Source: Bacillota bacterium
GTDB lineage: Bacteria; Bacillota; Desulfotomaculia; Desulfotomaculales; Desulfohalotomaculaceae
Length of the DNA stretch: 64,000 nucleotides
NCBI GenBank assembly: GCA_009711615.1
Contig: VENI01000006.1
Coordinates: 186,001 to 250,000 of the forward strand
Direction of reading: 5' to 3'
Every line of letters begins with the position of its first letter. Position 1 is the stretch's first letter. The position numbers and the translations under genes were made by a program. The notes beneath the pieces were generated by a model. That model made no database searches. It was not told the origin of the DNA and saw only the letters and a program-made list of their open reading frames with translations. Positions 58,565 through 64,000 of this stretch are shown in pieces.

Positions 58565-59364
58565 ACCGGAAAATCTTTGTGGATAAACACCCTAAAAGCT
58601 GCTGTCATTACTATAATTGTTACAACTGCCAATACTGCTGCTTCTGCAGCAGTATTGTTGTTATTTAATATATCCAAAGGTTTAAACAGGCTGAAAAGGG
58701 TTAGATTCTGCAACCACTCTGTTTTATCCGTTAAATTGCTCACTAAATTAAAACTGTAAAAAACAAATGTTAGCCCGCCGGCCCAGCCGGTGGCTTTTTT
58801 AGCTTCATTAAACAAAGTTGAGAAGAAGACACAATAACTGCTGATGGCTGTATAGAATAACATTCCCAATAACCCCAAGTTTACATAACGTCCGAAATCG
58901 ATTTTTATATCCCAAATTAAACTGCCTATAAAAACAGAAAATATTGATACTGTAACAACAATTAATAACCCTGACAACAGCACTGCCACCTGTGTGGCCA
59001 GTATTTGCATTCGGGAGAGAGGGCTAGCCAATAAGCTACCAATGGACTTGTTATCTACTATTCTGGCTATTAAGCTGATAGCTGTGGTTACCACAAACAC
59101 AGACAGCGCTAATATCCAAATTAAGCTATAAAACTCAGTGGCCATGTAATTATTGAAATTACTAAATGCCCCTTCATCAAGATTAAACATTTTAAGCATT
59201 GGCTGAGGCATAGATTTCAAAAGGTCTTCCATGGACTCGTTGCCGGCAATGGTGGGGAATATCCACATTAAAAGCCATGTATAGGCCATTAGTGCCAGGC
59301 TGTAGGCTAGAAATATGGGTAGTTGTTTTCTAAACATTGTTTTAAAGAGTGGCATATTTATCAT
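58561..59364 (-). CDS. ABC-2 type exporter permease
   Basis: A 267-residue membrane permease with six hydrophobic segments, the ABC2_membrane type ('FRKQLPIFLAYSLALMAYTWLLMWIF', then 'LIARIVDNKSIGSLLASPLSRMQILATQV', the conserved cytoplasmic loop). Partner of the ATPase just before it on this strand, whose stop is 4 bases away; AGGTGAT precedes the ATG. The frame is open from 59436 inside the ATPase gene. The cargo (peptide, lipid or drug) is unknown. Confidence 0.85.
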   Translation of the reverse strand: MINMPLFKTMFRKQLPIFLAYSLALMAYTWLLMWIFPTIAGNESMEDLLKSMPQPMLKMFNLDEGAFSNFNNYMATEFYSLIWILALSVFVVTTAISLIARIVDNKSIGSLLASPLSRMQILATQVAVLLSGLLIVVTVSIFSVFIGSLIWDIKIDFGRYVNLGLLGMLFYTAISSYCVFFSTLFNEAKKATGWAGGLTFVFYSFNLVSNLTDKTEWLQNLTLFSLFKPLDILNNNNTAAEAAVLAVVTIIVMTAAFRVFIHKDFPV

Positions 59365-59368
59365 TTTA

Positions 59369-60253
59369 TCACCTGTTGTTGTAATAGTGCATAAAGACAT
59401 CTTCCAGTTCGGCATGGTGCAGTTCCAAGTCTTCAATTTCAGTACTGGCCAGTGCGCGAATGAGATTATTCACATCCCCCTGGTAAGTAACTTCATATCT
59501 GTTTTGGCTTAATTTCTTTAATTCAAAGTCATTAGTAGCTAACTTTTGAGAATCTTCATCACTTTTAAACACCACAGTGGCTTTATTTTGTTTTATTCTT
59601 TTTAAATTAGAGACGTTCTCAACAGCTACAATCTCACCCTCGCGGATGATGCTAACCACATCACAGGTGCGTTCCACTTCATTAAAAAGATGGGAAGAAA
59701 TTAAAATTGTTTTACCTTTTTCCTTTTCCTCTAGTATCATTTCTATAAACACCTGCTGCATTAAAGGATCTAAGCCAGAGGTAGGCTCATCTAAAATTAA
59801 TATTTCCGGGTTGTGTAAAAAGGATTGTATTAACCCCACCTTCTGTTTCATACCTTTAGACATTTTGTCTATTAATATATTAAGGGGTAATTGCAATCTG
59901 TCAGCCATATCAGTTATGGCAGAAGTGTTTGTAATCTGATTGAGATCAGCCATCAATTTTAAATATTGTTCAGCAGTCATGTGCTCAATAAAATGAATCT
60001 CCCCGGGCAAGTAACCTACCAGAGAATGGATTTGTTGTGCATCTTCCCAACAGTTATGACCACTAATTTCAGCCTCGCCTGAAGTGGGTTTTATAAAGCC
60101 CATTAGACAACGAATGGTAGTGGTTTTTCCAGCACCGTTGGGGCCTAAGTAACCAAAAACCGTTTCTTTTTCAATTTTTAACTGTAAGTTTTGTATTGCG
60201 GTTTTATTACCATATTTTTTGGTTAAATTACTTAACTGTATCAAGCTATCCAA
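59369..60253 (-). CDS. ABC-2 type exporter ATP-binding subunit
   Basis: A 294-residue ATPase: Walker A GPNGAGKTT (about 38), signature 'MSKGMKQKVGLIQSFL' (SKGM replaces SGGQ, as in many exporters), Walker B 'ILILDEPTSGLDPLMQ' and H-loop 'ISSHLFNEVE', then a C-terminal accessory domain. Pairs with the permease downstream; the two genes form a stand-alone exporter. A TetR or GntR regulator is not adjacent. Start is the ATG at 60253, with an AAGGG site. Confidence 0.92.
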   Translation of the reverse strand: MDSLIQLSNLTKKYGNKTAIQNLQLKIEKETVFGYLGPNGAGKTTTIRCLMGFIKPTSGEAEISGHNCWEDAQQIHSLVGYLPGEIHFIEHMTAEQYLKLMADLNQITNTSAITDMADRLQLPLNILIDKMSKGMKQKVGLIQSFLHNPEILILDEPTSGLDPLMQQVFIEMILEEKEKGKTILISSHLFNEVERTCDVVSIIREGEIVAVENVSNLKRIKQNKATVVFKSDEDSQKLATNDFELKKLSQNRYEVTYQGDVNNLIRALASTEIEDLELHHAELEDVFMHYYNNR

Positions 60254-60357
60254 CCCTTTACATCGCAGGATATATGATGTTATTGTAGAATCATTTTAAA
60301 GATCATATTGGTAGTATTAATATGTACAGAAAATGATTCAGTTATGAGGTGATTATA

Positions 60358-61833
60358 ATGTCTACCTTTTTGCAAAAGGATAATAATAAAGACCTAAGTT
60401 CAATAATCTGCATTAGTTCGGTGATGCGGGACGTAAAAGACCGGGCTGAATTTCATAAAGAAACCAATCATCACCTGTTGCTTTTGGGCGATAAAGGTGT
60501 CGGAAAGAAATTTTTAGCACGTTACATCCAAAAAGCTAATGGGAAACCAGCGGCAGAATTAGATGGCAGTGTCGGCTCCGAAATTATAAATGAACTGGAT
60601 AAGGTAAAAGAAGGAACAGTGATAGTGAGCAGAGTTGATTTACTATCCTTCAATCAAGCCTTTGACCTGGCGGACCAATTAAAAACTGTTACATCTAGCA
60701 ATAGTAAGGTGCGGTTTGTTTTTACTTCCCGCAGTTTAAATAGTGGTATTAACCTGATTCGAAGAGCATTAACCCCTGGTTTTACGATAGTGGAGGTGCC
60801 TACACTAAGACAGCGGCGGGAGGATATACCCGCACTGTCCAAAATGTTTCTAAAACATTACACCTATAAGAACAATGTCCACATAACCTCTTTTGCCTCT
60901 GAAGCTATGAATAAACTGTGCCGATTTAGTTACCCGGAAGGTAATGTTAAACAGTTGGCTAAAGTGGTAGAACGGGCGGTAATACTGGCCAAAGGTAAAA
61001 TAATTAATGAAGAAGAAATAGTTTTTGAGTCAGAGGGCGTTGCCACCACAGGTAGGCCGAAAATTGGCTTGGCCCTTGGTTCTGGTGCTGCTAGGGGAGT
61101 GGCACACATAGGGGTAGCCAAAGTTCTATATAAGCACAATATACCGATAGACATGATAGCTGGCACCAGTTCCGGGGCGATGTTGGGTTCCTGTCTAGCC
61201 GCTGGCGTATCGCCAGAAAAGCTGGAAAAAATAGCTGAAACAATGAGTTGGTCTAAAATATCAAAGCCGCTCTTTCCCAAGCGTGCATTTTTAAATAATG
61301 AAAAACTGGCTCGGTATATAGAGCGGATTATTGGTAAGAAAGAATTTTGTGAACTGGATATTCCCTTTGTTGCAGTAGCTACTGACGTGCATACTGGTGA
61401 GGAAGTGCAGCTTAAAACAGGTAAAGTTTCCGATGCGGTTCGGGCTTCTGCGGCCATTCCGGTGTTGTTTGAACCAGTGGAATTATTTCGACGGAAACTA
61501 ATAGATGGTGCGGTGGTGAATATGGTGCCTGCCAGCGTCTGCCGCTCCATGGGGGCGGATATAGTAATAGGAGTATCAGTTACTGACTTTACCTTTTCAG
61601 GTGGCCCACCCAATAACCTGTACGGTTCGGTGCTATATTATATGGATATGGTTATGAAAAGGCAGGTAGTAGAAGTAGAAAACCAGTGGGCAGATCTGCT
61701 TTTACAGGTGGATATGCCAGGGATGAGTCCCCACAGCTTTAAGCATAGTAAAGAGTTAATAAAAGAAGGGGAACGGGTGGCAGAAGAGGCCATTCCGAAA
61801 ATAAAAGAACTAATTACAGCCTGGCAAAGATAA
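60358..61833 (+). CDS. degenerate NtrC-type AAA+ domain fused to patatin-like phospholipase
   Basis: A 491-residue fusion. The N-terminal 230 residues look like a sigma-54-activator AAA+ domain: Walker A 'GDKGVGKKFLARY' (about 44), 'LRQRREDIPAL' (about 155) and the sensor II-like 'YPEGNVKQLAKVVERAVILAKG' (about 198). There is no GAFTGA loop, and the Walker B acid pair (normally DE) is SR in 'GTVIVSRVDLL', so hydrolysis is doubtful. The C-terminal part is a patatin hydrolase: GSGAARG oxyanion loop (about 240), nucleophile GTSSG (about 267) and dyad DGAVV (about 383). Probably a lipase regulated by a nucleotide-binding module. GAGGTG fits the ATG at 60358. Confidence 0.82.
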   Translation: MSTFLQKDNNKDLSSIICISSVMRDVKDRAEFHKETNHHLLLLGDKGVGKKFLARYIQKANGKPAAELDGSVGSEIINELDKVKEGTVIVSRVDLLSFNQAFDLADQLKTVTSSNSKVRFVFTSRSLNSGINLIRRALTPGFTIVEVPTLRQRREDIPALSKMFLKHYTYKNNVHITSFASEAMNKLCRFSYPEGNVKQLAKVVERAVILAKGKIINEEEIVFESEGVATTGRPKIGLALGSGAARGVAHIGVAKVLYKHNIPIDMIAGTSSGAMLGSCLAAGVSPEKLEKIAETMSWSKISKPLFPKRAFLNNEKLARYIERIIGKKEFCELDIPFVAVATDVHTGEEVQLKTGKVSDAVRASAAIPVLFEPVELFRRKLIDGAVVNMVPASVCRSMGADIVIGVSVTDFTFSGGPPNNLYGSVLYYMDMVMKRQVVEVENQWADLLLQVDMPGMSPHSFKHSKELIKEGERVAEEAIPKIKELITAWQR

Positions 61834-61852
61834 CATTCGGGGACGGTTCAAA

Positions 61853-61910
61853 CAAAGACACGGGGACGGTTCTGTTGTCTGCAGACAACAGAACCGTCCC
61901 CGTGTCTTTG
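61853..61910. repeat. 58-bp perfect palindrome (GGGGACGGTTC element)
   Basis: Two 29-base arms, starting CAAAGACACGGGGACGG and meeting at CTGCAG with no spacer, are exact complements. A partial copy of the core (GGGGACGGTTCAAAC) lies just left at 61839. It can also act as a bidirectional terminator for the convergent genes. Confidence 0.85.
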
Positions 61911-61917
61911 CTATATT

Positions 61918-62382
61918 TTAATCCATATCATACTCATATAAGTCATACTGCTTCATAATAGATATTAACTTGTTGGCGTACTTGGGGTCGGTGGCGTAAC
62001 CGCACTTATACAGTTGCCGGGCCGCTTCTTTAGAGTCATAAGCCTCACGCACTGGTTTGTACCTATCGACCATCATTAATTTGCAGTGATCCATAATAGA
62101 TTCTTTCCAGTTGTTATAAGCACGGAACTTTGCTGTATACCACACCTTCTTGCCGTGTTCATACTCCATATGTGGGCACTCTACATAACCGCAGGGGCCT
62201 TCTCCCTTAATACCGAACAGGTTGTAACTGCACTTTTTGGTTTTTTTGTCTGCCGGCACATCTTTTCCCCAACCGCTTTCCAGCGCAGCCTGAGCGATTA
62301 TGGTGCTGGCAAATACTCCTGTTTCTCGGTAGCATCTTTGGGCGTGGGGAGCTATTTCCCTAATGAATTCATATTGATGCAT
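61918..62382 (-). CDS. glucosaminidase-domain (FlgJ/LytG-like) peptidoglycan hydrolase
   Basis: A 154-residue protein consisting of a glucosaminidase domain that cleaves GlcNAc-MurNAc bonds. 'GVFASTIIAQAALESGWGK' holds the catalytic Glu, followed by 'NLFGIKGEGPCGYVECP' and 'KFRAYNNWKESIMDHCKLM', the family blocks. It has no signal peptide or wall-binding domain, so it may be cytosolic in the forespore, exported by another route or a phage remnant; several Cys may form a disulfide. AAGGTGATTGT precedes the ATG. Confidence 0.85.
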   Translation of the reverse strand: MHQYEFIREIAPHAQRCYRETGVFASTIIAQAALESGWGKDVPADKKTKKCSYNLFGIKGEGPCGYVECPHMEYEHGKKVWYTAKFRAYNNWKESIMDHCKLMMVDRYKPVREAYDSKEAARQLYKCGYATDPKYANKLISIMKQYDLYEYDMD

Positions 62383-62676
62383 ACAATCACCTTCCTATAT
62401 TTTTGCTTTACTATATGAAGACATTGTAAAAGATGTGTAAATTAAACATATTTTACTATTCTGCAATGCCTGAGTAGTAGATTAAATTGTGTCAAAATCT
62501 TCAAAATTAACTTTATTTTAAAGGTTGAAGTTTATGCTGCATACTGCTACACTATTTTAAAGTATTACTATTTTTTAATATATGAAAAATAAAGTCATAC
62601 TGTGATTTACTTAACAGTTCTGAAAAATACTCTATGTTAAACTGCAACTAGGAAAGTCTGTAGAGAGGTGATTAAT
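62383..62676. other. AT-rich intergenic region before etfB
   Basis: No gene or clear RNA is seen. It holds scattered AT-rich palindromes but no strong promoter by eye. An AGAGGTG site precedes the etfB start. Confidence 0.4.
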
Positions 62677-63477
62677 GTGCATATTGTTGTCTGTGTAAAG
62701 CAGGTTCCAGATACTACCGAAGTAAAAATTGATCCGGAAACCAACACTTTAGATCGTTCCAGTGCTCCGGCCATTATTAACCCTTATGATGCTCATGCGG
62801 TTGATGAGGCGGTACGGTTAAAAGAACAGCATGGAGGAAAGGTAACCATTATTTCTATGGGTCCTCCTGGGGCGGTGGAAGTTATAAAAAAATGTATTGA
62901 ACTGGGTGCAGATGAAGGATATTTACTCAGTGACAGGAAGTTTGCTGGTTCTGACACCCTGGCCACCAGTTATATTTTAGCTAAAGGAATTGAAACAATC
63001 TGTCAAGATAACCCATTTCAGCTAATCTTTTGTGGAAAGCAAGCTATTGATGGTGACACTGCCCAAGTGGGTCCGGGAATTGCCCGGAGGCTGTTAATAC
63101 CCCAACTGACTTATGTAAATGAAGTTACAGCAGTAGATTCAGCAAAAGAAGTTATTACAGTGCACCGTAAGCTGGATGACGGATATGAGGTAGTGGAAGC
63201 TAAAATGCCATGCTTAATTACAGTGGAAAAAGAAATCAACCAGTTGAGATATTCTTCCTTACCTAACATGCTGCGGGCAGCACGTTACCAACCCCATATG
63301 TTAAATGCCGATGAACTAAATGCAGATGTAACAAACATGGGACTTAAAGGCTCGCCAACCTCTGTGGCCAAAATATTTGCGCCAGAACAGAGAGGTGAAG
63401 GAGAAATCATTGCGGGTAGCAATGATGAAACCATTAATCAATTAATACAAAAACTATCGGACCAAATGGCTAAATAA
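62677..63477 (+). CDS. etfB: electron transfer flavoprotein, beta subunit
   Basis: A 266-residue subunit of ETF, which carries electrons between acyl-CoA dehydrogenases and ferredoxin/NADH or quinone systems. 'IVVCVKQVPDTTEVKIDPETNTLDR' opens the protein, and 'FCGKQAIDGDTAQVGPGIARRL' and 'GYEVVEAKMPCLITVEKEINQLRYSSLPNMLRA' are the EtfB signature. The frame opens at GTG 62668, but AGAGGTG fits the GTG at 62677. The partner EtfA follows at 63499 with a ferredoxin domain. Confidence 0.95.
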   Translation: MHIVVCVKQVPDTTEVKIDPETNTLDRSSAPAIINPYDAHAVDEAVRLKEQHGGKVTIISMGPPGAVEVIKKCIELGADEGYLLSDRKFAGSDTLATSYILAKGIETICQDNPFQLIFCGKQAIDGDTAQVGPGIARRLLIPQLTYVNEVTAVDSAKEVITVHRKLDDGYEVVEAKMPCLITVEKEINQLRYSSLPNMLRAARYQPHMLNADELNADVTNMGLKGSPTSVAKIFAPEQRGEGEIIAGSNDETINQLIQKLSDQMAK

Positions 63478-63498
63478 TATTTAATCGGGGTGATAAAG

Positions 63499-64000
63499 GT
63501 GGTAGTTAAAATATCTTCTGCGTGCATGGGCTGTGAAGCCTGCGTGGCTGAATGTCCGCACCAGGCGTTATATATGAACGATGAAGGGCAGTGCAATGTG
63601 CTGGAGAATGACTGTGTTGATTGTGGCCAGTGTGTTGATGTCTGCCCCGTAGCAGCGATAAGTTTACCCCAAAGGGCTGAAAGCAAGGAACAAAGTAATA
63701 ATACAAGTGATAAGAATGTTATAAGTGAGAATAAGACTGAAGAGAAAGCAGTGAAGCTTGAGGGTGACCTGTCCAAATATCAGGGAGTTTGGGTATTTAT
63801 TGAACAGCGGGAAGGTGAAATTGCATCGGTATCGCTGGAACTACTTGGTGCTGGCAGAGAGTTGGCAGATAAATTGGGCGTAGAACTCTCTGGAGTGCTA
63901 CTAGGCAGTGAGATTGCGGATAAAGCAAATAACCTTTATCAATACGGTGCGGACAAAGTGTATCTGCTTGAACATCCTGGTCTGAAGTATTACCGTACAG
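63499..64000 (+). CDS. etfA: electron transfer flavoprotein, alpha subunit with N-terminal ferredoxin domain (cut by window edge)
   Basis: The first 167 codons of an EtfA. The frame is open to the end of the window. Residues 1-60 form a 2[4Fe-4S] ferredoxin: CMGCEACVAECP (about 9-20) and CVDCGQCVDVCP (about 39-50), then a polar linker, then the EtfA start 'YQGVWVFIEQREGEIASVSLELLGAGRELADKLG'. Ferredoxin-fused EtfA, as in caffeyl-CoA reductase-type complexes, suggests electron input from or to ferredoxin, possibly electron bifurcation. The start is GTG at 63499 after GGGGTG; GTG 63490 is an alternative. Confidence 0.92.
   Translation, partial: MVVKISSACMGCEACVAECPHQALYMNDEGQCNVLENDCVDCGQCVDVCPVAAISLPQRAESKEQSNNTSDKNVISENKTEEKAVKLEGDLSKYQGVWVFIEQREGEIASVSLELLGAGRELADKLGVELSGVLLGSEIADKANNLYQYGADKVYLLEHPGLKYYRT

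Noticed and set aside
1-64000. CRISPR array, rRNA genes, intact insertion sequence or prophage
   Set aside because: No regularly spaced repeats, no rRNA-like stretches, no transposase or phage structural genes were seen.

Overview
The window looks like part of a chromosome of an anaerobic, endospore-forming, low-GC member of the Clostridia, most like the Peptococcaceae/Desulfotomaculum group. The basis is spoIIR, a GerAB germination permease, a ferredoxin-fused EtfA, a NifX/Mrp-type Fe-S cluster, a P1B metal ATPase operon, a probable selenoprotein, many TTG/GTG starts and AT-rich spacers. No gene in the window fixes the species. Both edges are cut: threonine synthase on the left and EtfA on the right.

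Layout. 1-4.5 kb: thrC end, dicarboxylate symporter, a small secreted protein facing a TetR regulator with its operator, an acyltransferase-like NTN hydrolase, and a decayed DUF1992 gene. 4.5-11.5 kb: an excisionase-like HTH protein, a 56-residue zinc-ribbon protein, prfC, a phosphoesterase, DUF421, a DnaA-box cluster, a diguanylate cyclase and a second copy of the small secreted protein. 11.5-21.3 kb: a c-di-GMP-I riboswitch in front of a chemotaxis receptor, a third 'ghost' copy of the small-gene promoter with no gene, an ABC ATPase relic, arsR-arsM with twin operators, gerAB, then cadA / HesB-like selenoprotein / cadC, and an EAL phosphodiesterase. 21.4-41.1 kb: malate synthase G, transporters (LysE, MFS, ChrA, EamA), MtaD-like deaminase, SLH protein, cyclopropane synthase, MgtC, TerC, a CsoR-family repressor and an RlmL-like methyltransferase. 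41.2-41.4 kb: a tRNA gene with selenocysteine-tRNA architecture but a GCA (Cys) anticodon and U73. 42-45 kb: spoIIR and small proteins, one with an in-frame amber codon. 45.5-53.7 kb: two ABC importers, livJHMGF and a TrpXYZ-like operon behind an attenuator. 54-61.9 kb: phosphoesterase plus unknown protein, a zinc-ribbon/NifX/Mrp cluster, an ABC-2 exporter, and a degenerate NtrC-type AAA+ domain fused to patatin. 61.9-64 kb: glucosaminidase and etfBA.

The signals I rate highest are two departures from ordinary decoding. One is a UGA inside a HesB-like gene, giving Sec-Cys at the position of the family's first cysteine. The other is the tRNA(Sec)-shaped tRNA carrying Cys identity elements. Next are a three-copy promoter/operator family in which one copy has lost its gene, a c-di-GMP circuit (cyclase, riboswitch, phosphodiesterase) within 11 kb, and two uncharacterised terminator-bearing leaders. 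All calls come from reading the sequence; no database search was run.
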